This document shows positions 1 through 8,178 of a stretch of 21,515 nucleotides of DNA, in pieces (the stretch's first letter is position 1; each line of letters starts with the position of its first letter). Origin of the DNA: an uncultured Pedobacter sp. (GTDB lineage Bacteria > Bacteroidota > Bacteroidia > Sphingobacteriales > Sphingobacteriaceae); contig CAMLDJ010000068.1 of assembly GCA_946478755.1 (NCBI GenBank), positions 1-21,515 on the forward strand. The letters run 5' to 3'. The notes beneath the pieces are model-generated. The model was not told where the DNA came from and made no database searches. It was given only the letters and a program-made list of their open reading frames with translations. The translations under genes were made by a program, and so were the position numbers.

Positions 1-635
1 TCAACCATTGTAGGATCGATATTATCGAATTCATCCCTGGTAACCGTAATACCATCAATGACATAAAGCGGCTCACTCGTTACACCCAGCAATTGCGCAG
101 ATTCTGACCTGGCAGAATTTCGGATGTTGATCGTAATAGATGATCCTGGTTTACCTGAAACCGCATTCACACCTACGCCAGGGATCCTATTCCTTAAAGC
201 TGCCGCGATGTTCGGAACCGGTAAATCCTGAATATCTTCCGCTTTAATATTGGCAACAGAGCCTAATATCTCTGATTTTTTCTTGGTACCATAACCGACA
301 ACGATCACCTCATCGAGGTCTGCGTTATCTGAGGTTAGCGAAACATTTAAGCTGAGCTTGCCATCAAGACTAATGGTTTGTCTTTTGAATCCGATATATG
401 AAAATACCAGTGCATCGGTCGCCGGATCGGCCTGAATGGTATACATACCATCGACGTTTGTGGCTACGTTACTGGGTTGGCCCTTGATGCTTACGTTAAC
501 ACCAGGCATCGGCCCGCCATCACTACTGTCAGTCACTTTACCTGTGATTTTCTTTACTTGCGCATATGAGGATGCGCAAAAAAGCAAGGATAATACAACT
601 ATCCCTTTTAACGTTCGTAAAAGTTTAGAGTTCAT
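1..635 (-). CDS. SusC-like TonB-dependent receptor, N-terminal part only (runs off left edge)
   Basis: Read by eye on the minus strand: an ATG at 633-635 opens a frame that stays open to base 1, giving about 211 residues. The protein begins MNSKLLRTLKGIVVLSLLF, a signal peptide probably cut after SSYAQ. A carboxypeptidase-regulatory-like domain follows (GKVTD, GVNVSIKG, DALVFSYIGF), then the TonB box region LDEVIVVGYGTKKK and the start of the plug domain with LYVIDGI. These are hallmarks of SusC outer-membrane oligosaccharide importers, usually about 1,000 residues, so roughly four fifths lies outside the window. It resembles the N-terminus of the SusC at 2985-6200 closely, so it is a paralogue, and a partner SusD probably follows to the left. 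A terminator at 832-868 separates it from the upstream SusD, so it probably has its own promoter in the 291-bp leader. Confidence 0.95.
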   Translation of the reverse strand, partial: MNSKLLRTLKGIVVLSLLFCASSYAQVKKITGKVTDSSDGGPMPGVNVSIKGQPSNVATNVDGMYTIQADPATDALVFSYIGFKRQTISLDGKLSLNVSLTSDNADLDEVIVVGYGTKKKSEILGSVANIKAEDIQDLPVPNIAAALRNRIPGVGVNAVSGKPGSSITINIRNSARSESAQLLGVTSEPLYVIDGITVTRDEFDNIDPTMV

Positions 636-674
636 ACTTAGTTTGTTGGTTTATAATTTGGTTTGTTTGTTATA

Positions 675-701
675 TTAAAGATTCCCACCAGGGTTATCCA
701 T
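675..701 (-). other. Candidate 8-codon leader peptide ORF (MDNPGGNL) ahead of susC
   Basis: On the minus strand an ATG at 699-701 is followed by codons for M-D-N-P-G-G-N-L and a TAA at 675-677. It ends 39 nt before the ATG of the second SusC. It is far too short to call as a gene by length. What draws attention is its position directly before susC and its comparatively GC-rich core (AACCCTGGTGGGAAT, which can form CCC/GGG pairs around TGGT) in an otherwise AT-rich leader. It could be a regulatory leader peptide, the base of an RNA element, or chance. No Shine-Dalgarno sequence is evident, but that is normal for the phylum. Confidence 0.35.
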
Positions 702-831
702 TAATTAACTGGTATTGTTTTGGTTTGGTATGCTGAGCGCGTAATGGTTGGTTTAAAGTAGCTGTTTAATCAAATGAATGGGTTTAGGTTCTTACTGTTT
801 TAATTTAAGCATTTTATTATTTGATAGAGAA

Positions 832-868
832 TAAAAAACCGTTACCGAAGGTTACCAATCGGTAACGG
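832..868 (-). terminator. Intrinsic terminator downstream of SusD
   Basis: On the minus strand a perfect 10-bp stem (CCGTTACCGA at 868-859, TCGGTAACGG at 848-839) encloses a 10-nt loop and is followed at once by six T residues (838-833). This is a textbook Rho-independent terminator. It lies 58 nt past the SusD stop and so ends the DUF3826-SusC-SusD unit. On the plus strand no T run follows the stem, so it is directional. Confidence 0.88.
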
Positions 869-926
869 AATCTTTTCTAACCAAATAAAGAACGATGAGA
901 GCGCTTATCTAACCAAAGAATTCTTT

Positions 927-2966
927 TTATTTCAAAGGATCAAATGTCCCTGCTCCATTAAGGCTGTTCCAGCCAACGGTTTGTTCCAAATAAGGACTTC
1001 CTGTAAGCACACTTTGATGCAATCCAAAAAAGTAGTATTCCGGATACCATTTAAATGTCCATGCCGGGGTAGTTTTCTTTTCCAGATCATCTTTAACTTG
1101 TACTTTGAAATAATTGTCATATAAATAATCCAAATATCCATCATAAGTAGTTATACCTGAAGGAAATGACGTGGGATTTCTATTAACCAGTGGTGCACTA
1201 CCTTCAATTGGCTTTAAAGGATCCGTGCCTCCTACATAGTCCGCACCACTCTGTGTTTTAACCGAAATTACATAACCGGTTCTTCTTGTTCCATTTAGCG
1301 GAGTAATTCCAAGTCGCGCTGCATAAGCTGAATTTTCTTCAAAAAGCATCCATCTTCTTAAATCAAAAAACCTTTTTCCTTCATAAGCAAATTCAATTTG
1401 TCGTTCCTTCAGAACTGCTCCAAACAATTTATCTGGATTACCCTGTATACTGGCCAAGCCATAATGTCCGTCACCGATTTCAATTCCTGCGCGTTCTCTA
1501 ATTGATTCTATTCCTGCTGATCCCTCTGGTAACCGGCCTGATCCAATAGCTGCTTCCGCTAAATTAAGAACAACTTCAGCAAAGCGTATTTCCATAAAAT
1601 CAGTACCGCTTTGGCTAAAACTACTGCCGCCTAAAGTATTACTTGCCGCCGGATTATTGGCTTTACACAAATATATACCGCTTGCATTAGGAGTTGTTTC
1701 TGCTGTTCCATTATAAAATGTAGCGCTAGCACTTTTTTTCCATACATAAGTCCATTGCCTATAATCAGTTGCACCAGAATATGGCCATAAAGCTCCATTA
1801 TAAACAAAGGTTTTATAGAATCTCGGATCCCGGTTCTTATAAAATTTATTAGTATCGTAAGGGTAAATAGACGGATCTGTTGTACTTCCTGGCATTTTAC
1901 CATCTTTCATAGGAAATGCCTCTACCATTTGCCTTGTTGGGGAAATAGAACCACTACCATTAATCTCTTTTGATCTGGTGGCTTGTTCCCAACCATTGTT
2001 CCTTGTGGTAGTGGCACCCATAGCTAAATTATTAAAGCCATATACCATGACTGCCTCAGGATTACCTGCTTCTTTAAACCACATATCCCCCCAGGCTTTC
2101 CCATTCGCTACACCTCCAGTTTTGAATAATCCGAAGCCATTTTCTTCCAAAAGTTTTTTAGCCGCTAGGTTAGCTTGATATGCTCGTTCCCATCTTGCTA
2201 CATCTTCTGATCTGTTAAACAAAGGACTAGCCCAGGTTAACAATACTCGTCCTTTCAAAGCAGCGGCAGCACCACTGGTTATTCTTCCCCAGTCAGCACC
2301 TTCATTTGGCCATCTACCCGGCAACAATGAAATTGCCTTGTCCAGATCCGCACAGATTAACTCAATAGATTCTGAAGTTTTACTCCTCGGAACCGCATTT
2401 GCTCCACCATCTGCCGCAATTGGATTTTGAGGTACCAGAACCATTGGCACACCTCCATACAACCTCACCAGTTCGAAATACTGCCAGGCCCTCCAAAAAT
2501 ACATTTGCCCTTTTAATAGGTTTCTCGTGTTTTCCGCAATCCCATATTTATCAATCTCGGCAAGAAATACATTTATTTGTTTCATTCTTGTCCAGGTATT
2601 ATTTCTGATACCGGCGGTCATCTGCTGGCCAAAATACTTATTGGCATGATTGTTTGAATAAGAAATGGAGGCCCAAATTTTATTATAATCCGTTTCTCCG
2701 GCCAGTTCTTCTGTAGTTTGAGTAAAGACGTTATTATACGTTCCGGCATCAGTGGCGTTATTAGTCGCAACAAAGCCAGTACCATTGTTTGCCGGTAAGA
2801 ACAAACCATAAACATAATCAACATAAGCCTGCGCCTCCAAAGGGTCTTTGAAGACCTCTTCGTTAACACCACCAAAATCAGTTTTCTCTTCTAAAAAATC
2901 ATCTTTACATCCCGCAGCCAAGAAAATTATTGATGCGAGCAGATAGATATATATATTCTTTTTCAT
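927..2966 (-). CDS. SusD/RagB-family outer-membrane glycan-binding lipoprotein
   Basis: This 679-residue protein begins MKKNIYIYLLASIIFLAAGC, a lipoprotein signal with the lipobox AAGC and the acylated cysteine at residue 20, followed by the acidic KDDFLEE typical of SusD surface lipoproteins. Family features include the TPR-helix signature MYFWRAWQYFELVRLYGGVP (about 155-174), EIRFAEVVLNLAEA and the ERQIEFAYEGKRFFDLRRW block before the C-terminal region. It is longer than many SusD proteins (about 500-600). SusD caps the SusC channel at the cell surface and binds incoming oligosaccharides. Its start is 18 nt after the SusC stop, so the two are co-transcribed, and a terminator follows 58 nt downstream. 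The glycan bound cannot be read from sequence. Confidence 0.97.
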   Translation of the reverse strand: MKKNIYIYLLASIIFLAAGCKDDFLEEKTDFGGVNEEVFKDPLEAQAYVDYVYGLFLPANNGTGFVATNNATDAGTYNNVFTQTTEELAGETDYNKIWASISYSNNHANKYFGQQMTAGIRNNTWTRMKQINVFLAEIDKYGIAENTRNLLKGQMYFWRAWQYFELVRLYGGVPMVLVPQNPIAADGGANAVPRSKTSESIELICADLDKAISLLPGRWPNEGADWGRITSGAAAALKGRVLLTWASPLFNRSEDVARWERAYQANLAAKKLLEENGFGLFKTGGVANGKAWGDMWFKEAGNPEAVMVYGFNNLAMGATTTRNNGWEQATRSKEINGSGSISPTRQMVEAFPMKDGKMPGSTTDPSIYPYDTNKFYKNRDPRFYKTFVYNGALWPYSGATDYRQWTYVWKKSASATFYNGTAETTPNASGIYLCKANNPAASNTLGGSSFSQSGTDFMEIRFAEVVLNLAEAAIGSGRLPEGSAGIESIRERAGIEIGDGHYGLASIQGNPDKLFGAVLKERQIEFAYEGKRFFDLRRWMLFEENSAYAARLGITPLNGTRRTGYVISVKTQSGADYVGGTDPLKPIEGSAPLVNRNPTSFPSGITTYDGYLDYLYDNYFKVQVKDDLEKKTTPAWTFKWYPEYYFFGLHQSVLTGSPYLEQTVGWNSLNGAGTFDPLK

Positions 2967-2984
2967 TTCTTGATTATTAAAAAA

Positions 2985-5900
2985 CTACAATGTTAAATTT
3001 AGTCCAAATGAATACGTCTTAAGATTTGGGTAAGAATTCCACGACGCACTAGGGTCTTTATAGTCATAAGGATTGAACAAATTAAATGGATTCATGCCGG
3101 TAAAATAAACCCGGGCATTACTGACACCCAATTTCTGCACAAAGGTTTTCGGCAAGCTATAATTCAGATTGAAACTTGTAACACGCATTCTAAATGAACT
3201 TACCCTCCAGAAATTTGAAGTTTTATTATACAAATCTTCCCATTCCGGATTAGGCATGGTTCCCGTTGGATTAATTACAGGATCATAAATATTTCCCCAA
3301 ATGCTTGGCAAACTTGTGTAAGTTCTCTCGATATCATTGTTCAACTTGTCCCTTTCACCGATTTCAGACCAGCCTCCAAAAGAACCTGATAGCACAGCAT
3401 CAACTGAAAATCCTTTATATCCAGCTTTTAAGGTAAGACCATATCCATAATGACTATTTTCTCTTTTAGCTAATAAAACTTGATCATTTTCGTCTATAAT
3501 TCCATCTGGCGCGGCAAATGTACCATCCGCCTGTAATGGACCTCTCACATCTCTATAATACAATTGTCCAGGGTGAAAATTAGCTGCTGTAACATCATGA
3601 GCCTGAGTGATGCCATATTGCTGAACATAGGAATTTATGTCTTCCTGAGTTTTAAACATACCGATTAAATCATAACCCCATACTCCATTGTCGCTGGATT
3701 TACCCGGCTGATCTTTCCATGGATACATAATTTCGGTATCATTAAAATTCATTTTCTTAATGCGGTCATCGCCCCATGACAACCTTGCGCTTACACCATA
3801 ATTAAAATCTTTCCCAATTCTGTCGGCCCAGCCTAGTTCCACCTCATATCCAAAATAGTTTGCCTCTCCATAATTTTCTGATGCTACCGATCCGCCCACT
3901 GTTACCGGAACAAGTGCAGTCCGCTCGATAAGAATATCCGAGCCCAGATTATAATATCCCTCTATGGTGGTCGACAAACGATTATTTAAGAAACGTGCAT
4001 CCAGACCAATGTTGTTCTTCAACTCCTGACTCCATGTCGCTTTCCTGTTCGGAGAAGCTTCCATTTTCATACCTGTACTAACCGGAGTATCATTACCATC
4101 GCCAAATACTGCGCCTTTACCATCTTGAAACGTATAGCGTTGTCTCCATAACCATGGTTTAATCTGGTCATTGCCCAACAATCCAATAGAATACCTAAGC
4201 TTTAAGAAGTCGACTGCTTTAACTTTGAAAAATTCTTCTTCAGAAATTACCCAGCCCAGGGATCCTGAATAAAATTTACCCCAGTAATTCTCTGGTGCAA
4301 ATTTAGTTGAAGCATCTGTCCTGAATAAAAACTCTGCTAAATATTTTTCACCGTACCTATAATTAAAACGGCCGATATACCCTAAGGTTCCAGATTCATT
4401 CCTGGCTGTTTTTCCATTGAAAGCACCAAAAGCAGTATTAAACTGTCCGTTTGTCGAAAGAATAGGGTCATCTCTCCAGGTATCTTGCTGCTCATTATAT
4501 GCTTCACCCTTTTCTACGGAAAACAGACCGCTTATGCTGTGTTTTCCAAAAGAGCGGTCATAATTTAACAAAAAGTTAGTTTGTGTATTTGAAGAATTAA
4601 TATTAGAGTAATATAATCGGTTACCATTACTGGCTGTAAAAGGTATGGGATTTGTTGCACCATCGTAAATATGACCATGTTCTCCCAATCTATCCGCAGA
4701 ATTATAGGTATAAAGAAGATACTTTGTTCCAACCTGAGAGCCGACTGAACTTTGCATATATTTACCATAAGTTGCCCTCGCCTTAAGTCCTTTTACAAAA
4801 GGAACATCGTATTCAAGATTCACATTGACGGCCAGGGTTTTACCTTTATTTATGGCAAGGTTATTTAATCTTTGAATTTCACCATAATGGTATCTTGATA
4901 AATCATTACCTCCAGGTAATTTTAAAGGCATACCATTTACATATTCGGGAACATACCGTGGCGCAAGCAATAAGTTCTTATAATCATCTTCAGCGCCTTC
5001 CCCTGATACCTTATTGAAAGTTTTAGTCAGGTCATCCGTATTACCGGAAACCTGCAAACCAACCTTTAAATCCGACATCACTTTAACATCTGCTCCTGCT
5101 CTAAAATTCCATTTATTATAATCAACAGTACCAAGATTACCATCCTGTTTGGAATATGCTGCTCCTGCAAAATAAGTTGCTCGATCTGACCCTCCGCTTA
5201 AATTAACTGCGTGTCTCATGTTATAAGAAGAAGACCATGCATCATCTAATCTGTCGTAATCTATTGTTTTAAAATAATCCAATTCATCCTGAGTAAATAC
5301 CCGGTTTTTATAATTAACTCCTGGCTGCTCATTCGCTCCGTTTGGTCCGTTCATGATGTTAAAATACTGACCAAACTCATAAGCACTCATCATTTTCGTT
5401 CTGTAAGCCTCATCGTTAATTGAGTAAGAACCATTGTAGCTGATCCTGGGTGCTCCGGTTTTCCCTTTTTTTGTGGTCACCAAAACTACACCATTTGCAC
5501 CTCTGACTCCATAAACTGCTGCTGCCGCATCTTTAAGAATAGAGATGCTTTCAACCTCTGAAGGATCTATATTATTGAAAACGGAGGCATCTGGTTGATT
5601 ATCCCCTGTAACCTGTATGATACCGTCAATGACATATAACGGTTGCGGACTACCTCCATCCTTACCAAAAGATGGTATTGGATTTCTAATCGTTAAAGTA
5701 GCTTTAGATCCGGGACGAGAGATTCCTCCGCTAACACCTACTCCTAATAAACGCCCTGCCAGTGCAGCACCGATATTGGTCACTGGAAGGTCTTCAATTT
5801 CAGATGCTTTAATTTCTACCACAGATCCGGTTAAATGCGCTTTCTTCTGTGTACCGTAACCAACAACCACCACTTCGTCCAGATTTTTGTTGTCGGCCGC

Positions 5901-6200
5901 CAACCTAACATCTATATTAGACTGTGTTCCTACAGGTATAGTTTGTCTTGTATAGCCGATATAGGAGAACACCAATGCATCTGTAGCCGAGCTTACCTGG
6001 ATTGTATATTGTCCTTCAGCATTTGTACTGACATTGCTTGGCTTTCCTTTTATACTTACATTCACTCCCGGAATCGGCTGACCGTCTTGCTGGTCTACAA
6101 CCTTTCCCGTTACTTTTCTTTCCTGCGCATATAGCCCGGTACAGGTAAGTACCATAAGCAATAGCGCCAATGAAAATTTACTCAATCTTCTTAAATTCAT
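2985..6200 (-). CDS. SusC-like TonB-dependent outer-membrane oligosaccharide receptor
   Basis: The protein has 1,071 residues, a full-length SusC. Order of parts: signal peptide (1-26, ending CTGLYAQ), carboxypeptidase-regulatory-like domain (about 28-102, GKVVDQQDGQPIPGVNVSIKG), TonB box LDEVVVVGYG (about 108-117), plug domain with LYVIDGI, ISILKDAAAAVYGVRGANGV and VVLVTTKKG, then a long beta-barrel ending KTYSFGLNLTL. SusC forms the TonB-powered outer-membrane channel capped by SusD. It sits 31 nt after the DUF3826 gene and 18 nt before SusD, so the three form an operon. The DNA looks more AT-rich than the enzyme genes and than the paralogous SusC fragment at 1-635: single hand-counted 60-base lines gave 20-33% GC here against 48% in the fragment. 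Confidence 0.98.
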   Translation of the reverse strand: MNLRRLSKFSLALLLMVLTCTGLYAQERKVTGKVVDQQDGQPIPGVNVSIKGKPSNVSTNAEGQYTIQVSSATDALVFSYIGYTRQTIPVGTQSNIDVRLAADNKNLDEVVVVGYGTQKKAHLTGSVVEIKASEIEDLPVTNIGAALAGRLLGVGVSGGISRPGSKATLTIRNPIPSFGKDGGSPQPLYVIDGIIQVTGDNQPDASVFNNIDPSEVESISILKDAAAAVYGVRGANGVVLVTTKKGKTGAPRISYNGSYSINDEAYRTKMMSAYEFGQYFNIMNGPNGANEQPGVNYKNRVFTQDELDYFKTIDYDRLDDAWSSSYNMRHAVNLSGGSDRATYFAGAAYSKQDGNLGTVDYNKWNFRAGADVKVMSDLKVGLQVSGNTDDLTKTFNKVSGEGAEDDYKNLLLAPRYVPEYVNGMPLKLPGGNDLSRYHYGEIQRLNNLAINKGKTLAVNVNLEYDVPFVKGLKARATYGKYMQSSVGSQVGTKYLLYTYNSADRLGEHGHIYDGATNPIPFTASNGNRLYYSNINSSNTQTNFLLNYDRSFGKHSISGLFSVEKGEAYNEQQDTWRDDPILSTNGQFNTAFGAFNGKTARNESGTLGYIGRFNYRYGEKYLAEFLFRTDASTKFAPENYWGKFYSGSLGWVISEEEFFKVKAVDFLKLRYSIGLLGNDQIKPWLWRQRYTFQDGKGAVFGDGNDTPVSTGMKMEASPNRKATWSQELKNNIGLDARFLNNRLSTTIEGYYNLGSDILIERTALVPVTVGGSVASENYGEANYFGYEVELGWADRIGKDFNYGVSARLSWGDDRIKKMNFNDTEIMYPWKDQPGKSSDNGVWGYDLIGMFKTQEDINSYVQQYGITQAHDVTAANFHPGQLYYRDVRGPLQADGTFAAPDGIIDENDQVLLAKRENSHYGYGLTLKAGYKGFSVDAVLSGSFGGWSEIGERDKLNNDIERTYTSLPSIWGNIYDPVINPTGTMPNPEWEDLYNKTSNFWRVSSFRMRVTSFNLNYSLPKTFVQKLGVSNARVYFTGMNPFNLFNPYDYKDPSASWNSYPNLKTYSFGLNLTL

Positions 6201-6231
6201 CGTTTAATCTGGTTAGTTTGCTCTATTTTTT

Positions 6232-6906
6232 TTATTTTCCTTGTGCAGCTGCCTGCCTGCGTTTTTGCCACTCCTGCCCTTCTTTCTTCAGGTCGTAACC
6301 CGCAGCTGAAAGGTAATTGTTGATTCTTCCTTTGTATTTTCCAAACCAGGCATGCTTTTTCTCTGATGATTCTGCATCCATTGCATGCTCGCGTGCCTCT
6401 GTAAGCCACACAAAGATTTGCTTTTTCTGTTCCTCATTCAGTGTAAGTATCTGTTCCTGATAAGCTTTATAAGTGATCGGCAGTACGCTGTAGGTCATGC
6501 CGTTTTTTACCTGATCGACCTGCTCAGAACTTAGTTTGGCCGATAGTTTTGAAAGATATTTTTTATGCAGTTTAGCAAGTTTAGCATCCGTTTTCGCAGC
6601 TTCCTTATTTTTCGCGGCTTCGAATGCGGTCTTGTTATCTGCATTGGCTTCTTTAATCGCCTTTAGGTTTTCATCGCGCTCCGCGTAGATGTCATTCAGG
6701 TTACTATACTGGTCCCTGATGATATCTCTGACTTTTTCCTGTTGGGCGGCATCATTTATATTCAGCACAGCAGCAATTTTATCAGCCCTTTGTGTGATCA
6801 CCTTAATATATAATGCCACTTCATTCTCCCGGACCGCATCGCGCTGTGCAAAGACACTGACAACGCCTGAGAGCATTAACGACAGTAATAAGTAAACACG
6901 TTTCAT
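6232..6906 (-). CDS. DUF3826-family exported protein
   Basis: I place the start at the ATG at 6904-6906, giving 224 residues that begin with a clear signal peptide (MKRVYLLLSLMLSGVVSVFA, cut before Q). A longer in-frame start at 7063-7065 would bury that signal behind 53 residues and is less likely. The mature protein is rich in charged helices (about residues 55-135) and carries the family-typical C-terminal block: YSVLPITYKAYQEQI, LNEEQKKQIFVWLTEAREHAMD and WFGKYKGRINNYLSAAGYDL. DUF3826 proteins are known from Bacteroidota, often beside SusC/SusD genes, but have no established function that I know. Being first in the operon, with SusC 31 nt on, it may act in the periplasm with the importer; that is inference. 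Confidence 0.85.
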   Translation of the reverse strand: MKRVYLLLSLMLSGVVSVFAQRDAVRENEVALYIKVITQRADKIAAVLNINDAAQQEKVRDIIRDQYSNLNDIYAERDENLKAIKEANADNKTAFEAAKNKEAAKTDAKLAKLHKKYLSKLSAKLSSEQVDQVKNGMTYSVLPITYKAYQEQILTLNEEQKKQIFVWLTEAREHAMDAESSEKKHAWFGKYKGRINNYLSAAGYDLKKEGQEWQKRRQAAAQGK

Positions 6907-6994
6907 ATTTATTAATTGCTTAGTATGTAAAAATCGTTTTGAAAAAAAATTGACAGGCAGCTGACACTTCAAATCAGCATACTTACTCGATAAA

Positions 6995-7017
6995 TTCCGG
7001 GTCGCCGGAAGCCCGGA
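6995..7017 (-). promoter_or_regulatory. GC-rich leader element with two mutually exclusive hairpins
   Basis: In the minus-strand leader of the DUF3826-SusC-SusD unit, three related arms lie within 23 nt. One fold pairs TTCCGG (7010-7005) with CCGGAA (7000-6995) around a 4-nt loop. The other pairs TCCGGG (7017-7012) with CCCGGA (7001-6996) around a 10-nt loop. The arms overlap, so both folds cannot form together. No T tract follows, so this is not a terminator by itself. It stands out as a GC-rich island in AT-rich DNA; its role is unknown. Confidence 0.4.
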
Positions 7018-7079
7018 TACGCTGCTGAAAACAAGAAAAATTTCTTTATTTGCCCGTTGCTTCATTATTTATTAATAAA

Positions 7080-7105
7080 CAAATTCTTTATATAGAAAGA
7101 ATTTG
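7080..7105. repeat. Perfect 10-bp inverted repeat, candidate operator or leader hairpin
   Basis: CAAATTCTTT (7080-7089) and AAAGAATTTG (7096-7105) are perfect inverted copies separated by ATATAG. The element lies between the divergent units, closer to DUF3826-SusCD. It may be a protein-binding site or a weak RNA hairpin; no T run follows on either strand. AraC-family proteins more often bind direct repeats, so an AraC operator is only one option. Confidence 0.45.
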
Positions 7106-7305
7106 GTGGTTTATATTTTGGTTATTCCCTAAGTGCTATATACAAAACTCAACAATCCTGTTTATCAATTACTGATGCTTATTAGCAAATTATTATAGGA
7201 TATTATCACAAAATCACTTAACTTTAGTCGCTTTATATACATTATTTGCAAAACCATCGTTAACAATAATTAAATATAAATATAATATTCAAATATAAAA
7301 ATAAA

Positions 7306-8178
7306 ATGAAGCCTCATTTTCATAAAATCCCGAGCACCCCGCAAAGTTCATTTAGTATCAGGCATGATATTAAACCAGACTTCGGGAACGTGTGGCATTA
7401 CCATCCGGAACTGGAACTTCATTACATTATCAAAGGCGAGGGCGTTAGATTTATTGGCGATAACATCAGTAATTTTACACCCGGTGAAATGATTCTGCTG
7501 GGTGAAAACCTGCCTCATACCTGGCGGTGCAAGGACGAGTACTTTCAGAATAACCCGGATCTGCATGTGGAGGCCATGGTGATCCAGTTTTTACCAGACT
7601 GCCTGGGCAAATATTTGCTGAACCTGCCGGAGGCCTATCTGATCCCCAAGCTTTTTGAGAAGGCTAAAAGCGGAATGGTGATCAGTGGCAAGACCAAAGA
7701 GAAACTGGCCGGATTGATGAAATCTTCCATTGAAGCGACTAACCTGGACCGCATCATCATCCTGCTCAGTATTTTAAAGACTTTAGCCGAAACAGATGAA
7801 TATGCCACCGTAGTGACGGGAAAGAATACATTTTACCAAAGTAATGAGTCAGAAACCCTGCGCATCAATAAGATCTGTACGTATACGATGACCAATTATA
7901 AAAATGACATCACATTGGAAGAGATTGCCTCCCTAAGTAACCTGAGCATTACTTCGTTTTGCAGGTACTTCAAACTGATGACAAAGAAAACCTATTATGA
8001 TTTTCTGATCGAAATACGTGTAAGTCATGCCTGCCGCTTTTTAATTGAGAACAAACTGCCGACAGAAATGATCTGTTTTGACTGCGGCTTTAACAACGTC
8101 TCTAATTTTTACAGACATTTTAAAAAGGTGACAGGCATGACCCCGCTTGATTATAAACGGAAATATTTAAATGAATAG
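7306..8178 (+). CDS. AraC-family transcriptional regulator with N-terminal cupin domain
   Basis: The protein has 290 residues. The N-terminal half (about 20-110) is a cupin-like sugar-sensing domain with WHYHPELELHYIIKGEG, GDNISNFTPGEMILLG and LPHTW. The C-terminal 100 residues hold the two helix-turn-helix units of AraC regulators: the first in ITLEEIASLSNLSITSFCRYF and the second in ICFDCGFNNVSNFYRHFK, followed by the family signature KKVTGMTPLDYKR. Such proteins usually activate neighbouring catabolic genes when a small sugar binds the cupin domain. It is the only plus-strand gene, divergent from DUF3826-SusCD and convergent (1-nt gap) with the aldolase gene, so it probably controls one or both units. 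The start is preceded by A-rich DNA typical of the phylum. The effector cannot be read from sequence. Confidence 0.93.
   Translation: MKPHFHKIPSTPQSSFSIRHDIKPDFGNVWHYHPELELHYIIKGEGVRFIGDNISNFTPGEMILLGENLPHTWRCKDEYFQNNPDLHVEAMVIQFLPDCLGKYLLNLPEAYLIPKLFEKAKSGMVISGKTKEKLAGLMKSSIEATNLDRIIILLSILKTLAETDEYATVVTGKNTFYQSNESETLRINKICTYTMTNYKNDITLEEIASLSNLSITSFCRYFKLMTKKTYYDFLIEIRVSHACRFLIENKLPTEMICFDCGFNNVSNFYRHFKKVTGMTPLDYKRKYLNE

Larger units (their letters stand above)
636..926 (-). promoter_or_regulatory. Leader/intergenic region between SusD and the second SusC gene
   Basis: This 291-bp stretch has no long gene. Read on the minus strand it contains, in order, the intrinsic terminator of the SusD gene, about 130 nt of AT-rich DNA, an 8-codon ORF (675-701) and a 39-nt spacer of mostly A, C and T before the SusC start. 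A transcript for the second SusC would have to start between the terminator and its ATG. I looked for the Bacteroidota promoter pattern (TTTG near -33, TAnnTTTG near -7). The nearest -7 match, TTCATTTG around 771-778, has one mismatch and no good -33 partner, so I do not call an exact promoter. Confidence 0.5.
6907..7305. promoter_or_regulatory. Divergent control region between DUF3826-SusCD operon and AraC regulator
   Basis: This 399-bp region separates two divergently transcribed units and must hold both promoters. The half next to the regulator (about 7066-7305) is very AT-rich, and the 44 bases before the regulator ATG contain almost no G or C. The half next to DUF3826 stays open in frame back to 7065 but reads as a leader. 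Notable parts are the inverted repeat at 7080-7105 and the GC-rich alternative hairpins at 6995-7017. A weak minus-strand promoter-like pair (TTTTG, then TAATTTG after about 16 nt, near 7183-7210) departs from the Bacteroidota consensus in spacing, so I do not fix a start site. The region is the natural place for the AraC protein to bind. Confidence 0.6.

Noticed and set aside
436..678. 80-codon plus-strand ORF over the start of the second SusC gene
   Set aside because: It is antisense to a clear SusC N-terminus with signal peptide and TonB box, so it is a shadow frame.
6907..7065. In-frame upstream ATG at 7065 extending the DUF3826 protein by 53 residues
   Set aside because: The extension would place a polar, basic stretch ahead of a clear signal peptide that begins at the ATG at 6906; the region reads better as a leader.
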